Assembly (NCBI RefSeq): GCF_003337415.1 | Contig: NZ_QPJT01000039.1 | Span: 1 to 36,004 of the forward strand | Direction of reading: 5' to 3' | DNA from: Anaerobacterium chartisolvens | Lineage (GTDB): Bacteria > Bacillota > Clostridia > Acetivibrionales > DSM-27016 | DNA: 36,004 nucleotides | Shown: positions 25,054-32,739 of the stretch, one piece after another | Layout of the letters: each line of letters begins with the position of its first letter | Numbering within the stretch: the stretch's first letter is position 1 | Notes under the pieces: model-generated | The model's input: the letters and a program-made list of their open reading frames with translations, nothing else | What the model was told of the DNA's origin: nothing | Database searches by the model: none | Program-made: the position numbers and the translations under genes

Positions 25054-26334
25054 TTAAGAGTTTATCTCCGGCTTGCCATCATCAACTCTTTTTATATCCG
25101 CTCCAAGACTCCTCAATTTTAATTCAAAAGCCTCATATCCTCTATCTATGTACTTTATATCGTATACCTCGGTATACCCTTCAGCTATTAACCCCGCTAT
25201 AACCATTGCTGCTCCCGCCCTCAAATCAGTAGCCCTTATCGGTGCCCCCGAGAGCCTTTCGACCCCCTCGATTACAGCCATTCTTCCTTCTACCTTTATC
25301 TTGGCGCCCATCCTGTTAAGCTCGTCAACGTACTGAAATCTGGAATCCCATATCCCTTCCGTAACTGTACTGGTGCCGTTAGCCAGACAAAGAAGAACTA
25401 CGGCAGGAGGATGAAGGTCGGTAGGAAACCCCGGGTATGCTAGTGTTTTTAAATTAGCCTTCTGTATGGAGCCTTTTGAGCTTACCCTTATCCAGTCTTC
25501 CCCCTCAACAACATTTATGTTCATTTCAATAAGCTTTGCACTTAACGACTCCATATGCTTGGGGATCACATTCTTAACCACAATATCCCCGCCTGTGGCA
25601 GCGGCAGCAAGCATAAATGTACCGGCCTCAATCTGATCGGGTATGATTGTGTGGGTAATATTTCCTTTAAGAGAGGAAACCCCCTTTATTTTTATAACAT
25701 CAGTCCCCGCGCCCTTTATATTTGCCCCCATTGCATTGAGAAAATTGGCCAGATCCACCACATGGGGCTCCTTTGCAGCATTCTCTATTGTAGTAATCCC
25801 CTCTGCCTTTACAGCGGCAATCATAAGGTTAATGGTCGCTCCCACGCTTACTACGTCCAGATAAATCTGGCTTCCTGCAAGCCTTTCTGCTGAAAGCTTT
25901 ACAATACCATGCTCAATTTCAACACCCGCTCCCATAGCCTCAAACCCTTTTATGTGCTGGTCTATAGGCCTAAACCCAAAATCACAGCCCCCCGGAAATG
26001 CAACCTCCGCTTTTTTAAATCTGCCAAGAAGAGCACCCAGCAGATACGATGACGCCCTCATCCTTCTCACCATTTCATATGTAGCCTTATATGAATTCAA
26101 ACCCGATGCATCAATTATTATGGTATTCCTGTCCTCATACTTCATCATAACTCCCAGTTGAGAAAGGACATCCATCAGTATTCTTACATCACTTATGTCT
26201 GGGACATTTTCTATCCTGCAAGGTCCATCTACCAGTAGCGCTGCAGGGATTACCGCAACTGCAGCATTCTTTGCACCGCTTATGTACACTTCACCACACA
26301 AAGGCTTTTGACCTTCTATAACAAATTTTTCCAA
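25054..26334 (-). CDS. murA: UDP-N-acetylglucosamine 1-carboxyvinyltransferase MurA
   Basis: MurA transfers enolpyruvate from phosphoenolpyruvate to UDP-GlcNAc, the first committed step of peptidoglycan synthesis. Lys22 lies in SGAKNAAV and the catalytic cysteine (Cys117) in [11 protein letters not shown], so the target of fosfomycin is present. The [10 protein letters not shown] loop and the late [15 protein letters not shown] block are also present. The TTG at 26334 gives 426 residues beginning MEKFVIEG, the normal MurA start, with GGGGGAT upstream. The longer frame to 26409 has no family match. It lies directly after the wal genes. Confidence 0.96.
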   Translation of the reverse strand: MEKFVIEGQKPLCGEVYISGAKNAAVAVIPAALLVDGPCRIENVPDISDVRILMDVLSQLGVMMKYEDRNTIIIDASGLNSYKATYEMVRRMRASSYLLGALLGRFKKAEVAFPGGCDFGFRPIDQHIKGFEAMGAGVEIEHGIVKLSAERLAGSQIYLDVVSVGATINLMIAAVKAEGITTIENAAKEPHVVDLANFLNAMGANIKGAGTDVIKIKGVSSLKGNITHTIIPDQIEAGTFMLAAAATGGDIVVKNVIPKHMESLSAKLIEMNINVVEGEDWIRVSSKGSIQKANLKTLAYPGFPTDLHPPAVVLLCLANGTSTVTEGIWDSRFQYVDELNRMGAKIKVEGRMAVIEGVERLSGAPIRATDLRAGAAMVIAGLIAEGYTEVYDIKYIDRGYEAFELKLRSLGADIKRVDDGKPEINS

Positions 26335-26442
26335 GTATAATCCCCCAGCTTTCTCGTCTTTTGCGGTTAATTTCACACACGTCATTGTGTACTTATATTC
26401 AATTATCAAATATTTCTGGTTTTACGAAAACTATCCTTTGAC

Positions 26443-26451
26443 ATTATACCA
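26443..26451 (-). promoter_or_regulatory. Extended -10 promoter for murA
   Basis: The minus strand reads TGG-TATAAT (26451-26443), about 110 bases before the murA start. No good -35 box is found, so it would depend on the extended -10 element. It may add to read-through from the wal operon. Confidence 0.5.
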
Positions 26452-26501
26452 CTTTAAAAAAAATAGTGCTACTAAATTGATTTAAATGTTTTTTGAGGTG
26501 A

Positions 26502-27341
26502 TCAGACGGACTCTATTTCATGCCCGTCAAATGCGCTGAAATATCTGGGCCCTTCGCCCTGAACGATAATCCTCCATACCGGAGGTATAGACGAGTAGCT
26601 GCTTTCTCCGTTGAGATATGTACACAGAAAGCCTATTTCTATGTCCTGTATGACAGTATTGCTTCCTTTTGAAAAATGTCTTAGAAGGATTTGATAGGCG
26701 GGCACTATGCTTATGCTGCTTCGGGTATTTTCCAGGCTCTTTTTACCTATAACTCTGCACTCAAGTCTTGTAACCCCTTTAGCAGAAAGAGTTATTTCCG
26801 CCCTGTTTGAAAATATAAAAAAGCTTTTGTACTTTTCATAAAATGTAAAAGTCACAGTTTTATCCGAATTTATTTTATATGTATCCAAAGCATAATCCGT
26901 TACCGGCAGAAGAAGATTGGAAAGAAAATTTCTGCAGTATTTTTCTGCCTTGTCTATGTTCTGTATGTCTATATAGTCATCGGGGCTTTTATCGGTATAT
27001 TCAAATTCTCCGCTGTTTATAAATTTCAGAATTTTATCATCATAAAGCAGCTCATCATCCTGAATTTTAGCGGGCAAAGCAAATCCCTTCCCCAAAAGTA
27101 CTGACGCAACAGCCTCTCTGTCCAACACCGCATTTTCATAGCTTAAGCTGTAGGATGAACTGGAATAAGGAATTTTGCCGCTTAATACATAACCTCTGCT
27201 CTCCATAATTTTTAATGCGTTAGATGTATTTTCCCTGACAGTTTCTCCATTTTCAAAATATGCAAGCAGATTTACAGTTAAAAAGACATTGAGAATTACA
27301 AATATCCATATCAGTACAATTTTTGTTTTAGCCCAATCCAT
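26502..27341 (-). CDS. yycI: WalRK regulatory protein YycI (WalI)
   Basis: YycI is a single-span membrane protein that, with YycH, forms a complex with WalK and tunes its activity. The N-terminal basic residues and hydrophobic helix (MDWAKTKIVLIWIFVILNV) anchor it, and the rest lies outside the membrane as a beta-rich domain. The region PAYQILLRHF and the C-terminal PVWRIIVQG segment fit the YycI domain. I start at the ATG at 27341 (279 residues), with GAGGAG upstream, 13 bases after the yycH stop. The longer frame would overlap yycH. Confidence 0.9.
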   Translation of the reverse strand: MDWAKTKIVLIWIFVILNVFLTVNLLAYFENGETVRENTSNALKIMESRGYVLSGKIPYSSSSYSLSYENAVLDREAVASVLLGKGFALPAKIQDDELLYDDKILKFINSGEFEYTDKSPDDYIDIQNIDKAEKYCRNFLSNLLLPVTDYALDTYKINSDKTVTFTFYEKYKSFFIFSNRAEITLSAKGVTRLECRVIGKKSLENTRSSISIVPAYQILLRHFSKGSNTVIQDIEIGFLCTYLNGESSYSSIPPVWRIIVQGEGPRYFSAFDGHEIESV

Positions 27342-27354
27342 ACATAATATCTCC

Positions 27355-28785
27355 TCATCCAGCACGCATAGAAACTACATAATGCTTTCCTGATATTTCT
27401 ATTACCCATACCGGCTTGATGTATGAGCTGTACAGCTTTCTTCCGGCCCCATAGGCCAGAAACATATCACTGATTCTCAAGCTTTCATTGTTCTTAAGCT
27501 CGGGATAATTCTTGTACAAATCATCCATCAAATGGCCGAAATACACATCATACTGCTCTTCCTCATTATATGCTTTAAAGCCCTTAAGGACGGCATTGCA
27601 GTATATGAGTCCCTTACTGTTGCTGTCAATTCTCACAGCATGATCTACTCCGCTCTCATCATCCTCAGCTTCTAAAATAACGGGTATGCCGTCAACAATA
27701 TAATCAAAATAAAAAACATATCTGTCCTTTTGGCTTTCATCTATATCGGAAAGAAAAAGCCGGCTGTCCTCGGATATCAGTGAGTTAATTCCCGAAAGCA
27801 GCTTGTATACATGAATAAAGGCACTTTTTATAGTTCCCTTATCGGAATCCGATATCCCTGTCAAGGAATTATACTCTAAAACTCCATCGCTTTTTAAGCT
27901 GTATATCTTATTTTGTGTCCTGAACTCTATTGTATTTGTAACGCTGTCTACAGTACGATCATATCCATCCTTCTCCACCCCAAGTATACTGCTTGCAATT
28001 TCACTCACCTCGGCGGAGGTATAGGGCCCCTGAGAGTAAATACCCGGAGCAGGCATAAGAGAAACGGTTTTAAAGCTGCTGTATTGAGTTCCCGGAATGC
28101 CGAGCACTCCCTCATCAAATTTAAAGCTGGAGCTGTCATTTGTGTTAAGCTCCTGCATCATTCTAAACGATCTTAATGATCCATTTTCATTATATCTTTT
28201 GAAAACGTCCTCATAATATTTCGATTTCTCAGCCGTCATATTTATGGTATATACACTTGTATTGATACCGTCGGTTATGTATAGGCTGGCATTTGTATCA
28301 TTCCATGAAGAAACCGAAAGCTTGGTTATTCCCGTAATACCGTTAAGCTGCAAATTAGCAGGCTGCAGGAACAGCTCAAGAAGGTTTGCCTTTAAGTTTA
28401 CCTTAAATTCAAAAATAATAGACCTGTTGGCAGTAGCATCTTTCCACAGGCTAATTCCGGCAGTCTGCAAAGGAGTCTCCTCCATAGCCTCCTTAAGGCT
28501 GTCAACAGCATACCTCCACAAGCGATTGTAGTCGGTATCGTTTCTATCGCTTACAATCCATCTTGGCGCCTCATACCCATTTGAAACAACAATTCTGAAC
28601 GGTTGGATACAGTCCTCTCCAAGCCGCTTCTCTATGTCGGCGGAGGTCTCGACTTTTTGCCCTAAAAAAGTAAAAGGAAACCCATAGCTTTGATAATTCC
28701 ACAGGATTCCTAATTGTATCAGGCTTATTATAATTAAAGCAACCAGTAAATAAAATCTAATGCTTTCTTTTACAACCCTTTTCAT
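27355..28785 (-). CDS. yycH: WalRK regulatory protein YycH (WalH)
   Basis: YycH is the second membrane-anchored regulator of WalK. It has one N-terminal hydrophobic helix (about residues 11-29) and a long extracytoplasmic part of about 440 residues. The start of that part (YQSYGFPFTFLGQ) and the C-terminal YIKPVWVIEI resemble the family. The ATG at 28785 has CCGGAG upstream. The length of 476 residues is in the family range. It lies between a secreted hypothetical protein and yycI. Confidence 0.9.
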   Translation of the reverse strand: MKRVVKESIRFYLLVALIIISLIQLGILWNYQSYGFPFTFLGQKVETSADIEKRLGEDCIQPFRIVVSNGYEAPRWIVSDRNDTDYNRLWRYAVDSLKEAMEETPLQTAGISLWKDATANRSIIFEFKVNLKANLLELFLQPANLQLNGITGITKLSVSSWNDTNASLYITDGINTSVYTINMTAEKSKYYEDVFKRYNENGSLRSFRMMQELNTNDSSSFKFDEGVLGIPGTQYSSFKTVSLMPAPGIYSQGPYTSAEVSEIASSILGVEKDGYDRTVDSVTNTIEFRTQNKIYSLKSDGVLEYNSLTGISDSDKGTIKSAFIHVYKLLSGINSLISEDSRLFLSDIDESQKDRYVFYFDYIVDGIPVILEAEDDESGVDHAVRIDSNSKGLIYCNAVLKGFKAYNEEEQYDVYFGHLMDDLYKNYPELKNNESLRISDMFLAYGAGRKLYSSYIKPVWVIEISGKHYVVSMRAG

Positions 28786-28809
28786 TTATAACTCCGGAAC
28801 CAATAGTTT

Positions 28810-29307
28810 TTAAATAATATTTATGAGTTTGTTATCCATTCCGTCCTTAATCTGCTTTTTTATATTCTTTTTTACCATCACCTTGAAAACACTGACCTGC
28901 TTCACCTCAGGCTCAGCATCCTTGTATGCTATGAATTTAATTCTGTTTACACCCTCATCGAGCTCTATTTCCTTTGCAAAAAAGCCCCCGTCACCGATTA
29001 GCCAGCTGCTCTCTCCATCGACAGTTATTGACTCGTACTTATTATCCCGGAAGTTAAATTTCTTCAGCTCCACTATTATGCCTTCATATTTTGTTACTCC
29101 GCATACCACAAACAGCCTGTTATCAGTAGTCTCATTGTCCTCAGGCCTTGTGACGGTAATAAAATCTTCTATGACTTTTTCCTGAGTCTCAGCAGACTGC
29201 CCTGCCACCTCCGCCTTATCCAAGGGAATGTCGTCATCCGCATAGGAGGTTGCGGCAAACAGAGAAACCATTATAATAAAAACCAGCATAAAACATATTT
29301 TCTTCAT
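28810..29307 (-). CDS. Secreted hypothetical protein in the wal operon
   Basis: I do not recognise a named family. The 165-residue protein has a clear signal peptide: basic MKK, a hydrophobic core to about residue 20, and a likely cleavage after SYA at residue 23. The mature part (from about residue 50) looks like an Ig-like or carbohydrate-binding beta-sandwich, with TRPEDNETTDNRLFVVCG and ELDEGVNRIKFIAY resembling strands of such domains. Its place between walK and yycH, and its own WalR box, suggest a role at the cell wall or in sensing by WalK. That role is an inference. GGGGTG lies eight bases before the ATG. Confidence 0.78.
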   Translation of the reverse strand: MKKICFMLVFIIMVSLFAATSYADDDIPLDKAEVAGQSAETQEKVIEDFITVTRPEDNETTDNRLFVVCGVTKYEGIIVELKKFNFRDNKYESITVDGESSWLIGDGGFFAKEIELDEGVNRIKFIAYKDAEPEVKQVSVFKVMVKKNIKKQIKDGMDNKLINII

Positions 29308-29382
29308 AATTCATACACCCCATATCAATAACTGTAGAAAACAAAGATGCGCTAATATTTCTTTAATAAACTATATATTCTA

Positions 29383-29438
29383 ATTATACATTATTTTTTG
29401 TTACAAATCCATTACAAGCCATTTAAGAATAAGTTACA
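29383..29438 (-). promoter_or_regulatory. WalR box with downstream -10, upstream of the hypothetical-yycH-yycI block
   Basis: The minus strand reads TGTAAT-GGATT-TGTAAC (29416-29400), a perfect match to the published WalR consensus of two TGT(A/T)A(A/T/C) half-sites five bases apart. A third half-site, TGTAAC, lies 22 bases further upstream (29438-29433), in helical phase. TATAAT at 29388-29383 lies just downstream, so the box covers the place of the -35 region. Confidence 0.75.
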
Positions 29439-29464
29439 TGAACTGCCACATATTTCTCCGGTAA

Positions 29465-31291
29465 TTATTCCCTCTTCTGCTCTGCCGAAAGAGGCTGTAC
29501 AGGCAGCTTTACCGTCACCTCGGTACCCTTGCCGTACTGGCTGCTTATAATTATATTTCCCCCGTGAGCCTCTACAATTTCTCTGGCAATAGCCAACCCC
29601 AGACCCGTTCCCCCAAGCTCTCTGGATCTTGCCTTGTCAACCCTGTAAAACCTTTCAAAAATTCTGGGAAGATCCTTTTGGGGAATGCCAAGCCCGTTAT
29701 CCACAACCTTCATATACACATCACTATACAGCTTGCTTATATATACCGTTACTTTTCCGCCCTCGGGCGTGTATTTTATTGCATTGCTTAAAATGTTAAG
29801 CACCACCTGCTCAATTCTGTCCTTGTCTGCCATAATTTCAGGAATATCCCCCATTATATAGCTTTCAAGCTCCTGAGACTTATTTTTTGCCTCAATTTCC
29901 ATTTTAACAACGCAGCTTTTAATCAGCTCTGTAAAGGATATAAGCTTCATATTCCACTGCATTTGCTTGTTGTCAAGCCTTGTCAGCTGGAGCAAATCCT
30001 TTACCAGCCTGGTCATCCTGTCCGCCTCGGAATTGATAACATCGAGGAACTTCTCAGACATTTGCCTGTCATCCAGAACACCGTCCAAAAGGGTTTCGGT
30101 ATAGCTTTTTATAGATGTCAGGGGAGTCCTCAGCTCATGGGAAACGTTGGCGACAAATTCATTTCTCATGTTTTCAAGCTTTTGCTGCTCAGTAACATCC
30201 TGCAGCACAACAATTATTCCTTCTGTCTTTTTTTCATCCGTAAAAAGATCTAAATATGCCTTTATAAACCTGTCATTTGTACTTATATTCTTCTCCTTGC
30301 TTTTGGAAAAATCAAGGTATAAAATCTCCTCAAGGGTAATATCAAGCCCGAATTTACTGCAAAATCCGTTAAACTCCTCTTCTTCCCTTATATCAAGCAT
30401 CATCTTGGCCGCAGGGTTGCAGTGTATCATTTTGCCTCTAATATTAAAGGCTATAACCCCGTCGGTCATATAATTAAAAATTGTTTCGATCTTATTCTTT
30501 TCGCTTGATATCTCGGTCAGGGTATTTTTAAGCTCCTGCGCCATATAATTAAAAGTATTTGTGAGCTGTCCTATTTCATCGTCCGCTTTAACCTCGAGAG
30601 TCTGGTCAAAATTCCCCTTCGCCACCTCCTGCGCCTTATGCATCAGATTAACTATGGGAACGGTGATGGTTCTTGACAGCATGTATCCCAGTATGAGAGA
30701 AATTACTAAAGCAAATGCCATACTGCTTATAATAATACTGCTGAAAGCATCCGACATCTCCTTCCATTCCTCACTGTAGCACCTGAAATACAATATAATC
30801 CCATCCTTCTCAAAGGCATAGTCAAAAAAGCTTGTGCCGTTAAGCCTTGCCAAGCTTTTGGAATCCCCCTTGCTTCCGCTCATTACCGCAACAAAGTTGG
30901 AGGAGCTTAAAAGATCGTTTACCGCTACCCCGGGCTTTTTAAGCAAATTGGGATCGGTGGTTTTAAAATCATTAATATCATTTTTGTTGACTATCGTATA
31001 AGACTTGTTTTCACTGGCTATTTTGAAGGTAATTATGGCCTGCCTCCTACCGTTTTCTCCATTTAACAGATCAAGCCAAACATTTTCAACAGTCGGAGAA
31101 TAGTCCATAGTCCATCTCTTGCTTCCATCCATTATATTGTTTTTAAACTCATTATAATATGAGGATTCAACCTGCATTTTAAGCAAAAGACCTATAGGAA
31201 TAATTAAAAATATAGTCATGGCTATAAATATAAACACAAGCCTCCATTGAAGACTCCTTATTAAGCTTGACAAAAATCTTTTCAAGTACAT
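29465..31291 (-). CDS. walK: Sensor histidine kinase WalK
   Basis: WalK senses the state of the cell wall and phosphorylates WalR. Counting from the ATG at 31291 (608 residues), the order is: helix 1 (about 19-37), an extracytoplasmic sensor of about 145 residues, helix 2 (about 184-206), HAMP (to about 260), PAS (about 267-370), and the kinase core. The phosphorylated histidine is His385 in NVSHELRTP. The N box is LNILSNAIKYTPEGG and the G box is GGTGLGLAI. The start is not certain: AGCGGGG precedes 31291, and an ATG at 31318 would add nine residues. It follows walR closely. Confidence 0.95.
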   Translation of the reverse strand: MYLKRFLSSLIRSLQWRLVFIFIAMTIFLIIPIGLLLKMQVESSYYNEFKNNIMDGSKRWTMDYSPTVENVWLDLLNGENGRRQAIITFKIASENKSYTIVNKNDINDFKTTDPNLLKKPGVAVNDLLSSSNFVAVMSGSKGDSKSLARLNGTSFFDYAFEKDGIILYFRCYSEEWKEMSDAFSSIIISSMAFALVISLILGYMLSRTITVPIVNLMHKAQEVAKGNFDQTLEVKADDEIGQLTNTFNYMAQELKNTLTEISSEKNKIETIFNYMTDGVIAFNIRGKMIHCNPAAKMMLDIREEEEFNGFCSKFGLDITLEEILYLDFSKSKEKNISTNDRFIKAYLDLFTDEKKTEGIIVVLQDVTEQQKLENMRNEFVANVSHELRTPLTSIKSYTETLLDGVLDDRQMSEKFLDVINSEADRMTRLVKDLLQLTRLDNKQMQWNMKLISFTELIKSCVVKMEIEAKNKSQELESYIMGDIPEIMADKDRIEQVVLNILSNAIKYTPEGGKVTVYISKLYSDVYMKVVDNGLGIPQKDLPRIFERFYRVDKARSRELGGTGLGLAIAREIVEAHGGNIIISSQYGKGTEVTVKLPVQPLSAEQKRE

Positions 31292-31323
31292 GATAACCCC
31301 GCTCTTTGCTGCCGGCATCGGCT

Positions 31324-32037
31324 TTAAACTATCTTATTGAAATAATAGCCTACCCCTCTTTTTGTCATTATATAAACAGGACTGCTGGGCTCCTCTTCCA
31401 GCTTTTCCCTGAGCCTTCTGACGGTAACATCCACCGTACGCACATCGCCGTAATATTCATATCCCCAGACCTTTTCAAGGAGGCTCTCTCTGGAAAAAAT
31501 CTGATCCTGCTGGAGTGCAAGAAATTTTACCAATTCAAACTCCCTCAGCGTAAGCTCAATTACCAAATCTCCCCTCTTTACCTCATAACGGTCAATGTCT
31601 ATCCTAAGCTCGCCGCACATTAACACATTTGAATGCTTTTTTAAGGAATCCGGCATATTTTCGCTTTCATCAGAGGCGACCCTTCTTAAATTTGCCTTGA
31701 CTCTAGCCATAAGCTCTCTGGGGCTGAAGGGCTTTGTTATATAATCATCTGCTCCCAGCTCAAGTCCCAGAACCTTGTCTACCTCTTCCTCCTTGGCGGT
31801 AAGCATCAATATCGGAGTAGACATTGACTGCCTCAGCTTTCGGCAAACGGTAAACCCATCCATTTTAGGAAGCATTATATCAAGCAGTATCAAATCCGGC
31901 TTTTGCCGCTCCGCCATTTCCAGAGCCTGCTCTCCGTCATAAGCCTCGATAGTGTCAAAGCCTTCTTTTTTTAAATTAAACTTAAGGATATCAACAATAT
32001 TTTTTTCGTCATCAACTATAAGAACTGTCTTGCTCAA
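31324..32037 (-). CDS. walR: Response regulator WalR
   Basis: WalR is an OmpR-type response regulator controlling autolysins and cell-wall genes. The receiver domain has the acidic pair Asp9-Asp10, the phosphorylated Asp53 in LILLDIMLPKMDG, and lysine in YITKPFSPREL. The C-terminal winged helix carries LTLREFELVKFLA, RTVDVTVRRLREKLE and the family ending RGVGYYF. The start is the TTG at 32037, with GGGGGGTG upstream, giving 237 residues. It is the first gene of the wal operon. Confidence 0.96.
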   Translation of the reverse strand: MSKTVLIVDDEKNIVDILKFNLKKEGFDTIEAYDGEQALEMAERQKPDLILLDIMLPKMDGFTVCRKLRQSMSTPILMLTAKEEEVDKVLGLELGADDYITKPFSPRELMARVKANLRRVASDESENMPDSLKKHSNVLMCGELRIDIDRYEVKRGDLVIELTLREFELVKFLALQQDQIFSRESLLEKVWGYEYYGDVRTVDVTVRRLREKLEEEPSSPVYIMTKRGVGYYFNKIV

Positions 32038-32346
32038 AAACACACCCCCCATTTTAAATTAACAATAAAAATTATTAATCGTTTCTATTATAACATTATT
32101 TAAGGAAAATTGAACACCAATTTTAAAGCATTTATTCCATTATACTTGGCATTACGCCACTTATAACCATGCTTTTTTTATTTACGGCAATATTACTGTT
32201 GAAATATTTCCATATTATGCTATAATTACATTATGCCGATTTGTCCTGCTTTTATTCTTACGCTTAATTCTTGCTAAAGCCGCAATACTATGCACTCGGC
32301 TCCTTTATACGGCAGCATAAATAATATACGGGAGGTATCCGCCGCT
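32038..32346. other. Divergent promoter region between walR and the Spo0E-like gene
   Basis: These 309 bases are AT-rich and hold no gene. On the minus strand TGT-TATAAT at 32095-32087 is the likely walR promoter (extended -10, weak -35). On the plus strand lies the better promoter for the Spo0E-like gene. I found no WalR box here. Confidence 0.5.
32199..32226 (+). promoter_or_regulatory. Promoter of the Spo0E-like gene
   Basis: TTGAAA (32199-32204), 16 bases, TATAAT (32221-32226), with TGC directly before the -10 box. The predicted start near 32233 gives a leader of about 110 bases. Confidence 0.72.
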
Positions 32347-32568
32347 ATGTCCAGAGAATTAATGTACATCCTGATATCCAAGATGCACATTAAACTAAAT
32401 AAGCTTATCGAAGCAAGCAATTACGACCTTCAGGATGAAGAGGTTCAAAGGTACAGCAGAAGGCTGGACAAGGTTCTTATAAGGTACAACCGCATTATGG
32501 AGGACACAAAAAATTACATGAATACGCAATGCACTTATGATATAGGGAACGAATATATAAGAATATAA
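32347..32568 (+). CDS. Spo0E-like aspartyl-phosphate phosphatase
   Basis: Spo0E proteins remove phosphate from Spo0A and so delay sporulation. This 73-residue protein has the two-helix hairpin of the family, with the signature S-x-x-L-D in YSRRLDKVLIRYN (the usual motif is SQELD). From the ATG at 32347 the sequence begins MSRELMYILISKMHIKLNK, a typical start. GGGAGG lies 11 bases upstream, slightly far. A good promoter precedes it and a strong terminator follows, so it is transcribed alone. The target Spo0A is not in the window. Confidence 0.85.
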   Translation: MSRELMYILISKMHIKLNKLIEASNYDLQDEEVQRYSRRLDKVLIRYNRIMEDTKNYMNTQCTYDIGNEYIRI

Positions 32569-32608
32569 AGGGCTTAAGTCTCATAAGGAGTTAAGCCCTT
32601 TAATTTTT
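32568..32608 (+). terminator. Rho-independent terminator of the Spo0E-like gene
   Basis: AAGGGCTTAA (32568-32577) and TTAAGCCCTT (32591-32600) form a perfect 10-bp stem with a 13-base loop, followed by TAATTTTT. Confidence 0.85.
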
Positions 32609-32687
32609 GAAGGTAATTTTTATTTGGAGGTAAAATATTAAAATTTTATTAAAATACAAAACTCCTCCTCAAAATTACTAAATATAA

Positions 32688-32696
32688 TGGTATAAT
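32688..32696 (+). promoter_or_regulatory. Extended -10 promoter for the SLH protein gene
   Basis: TGG-TATAAT with a second TATAAT just before it. The 18 bases AATATAATGGTATAATTT (32681-32698) are identical to those at 2689-2706 in front of the cysteine-rich protein. No good -35 box is present. Confidence 0.5.
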
Positions 32697-32739
32697 TTAT
32701 ATATATATGCACAAAATTAAAAGAAAAGAGGATTGCCAA

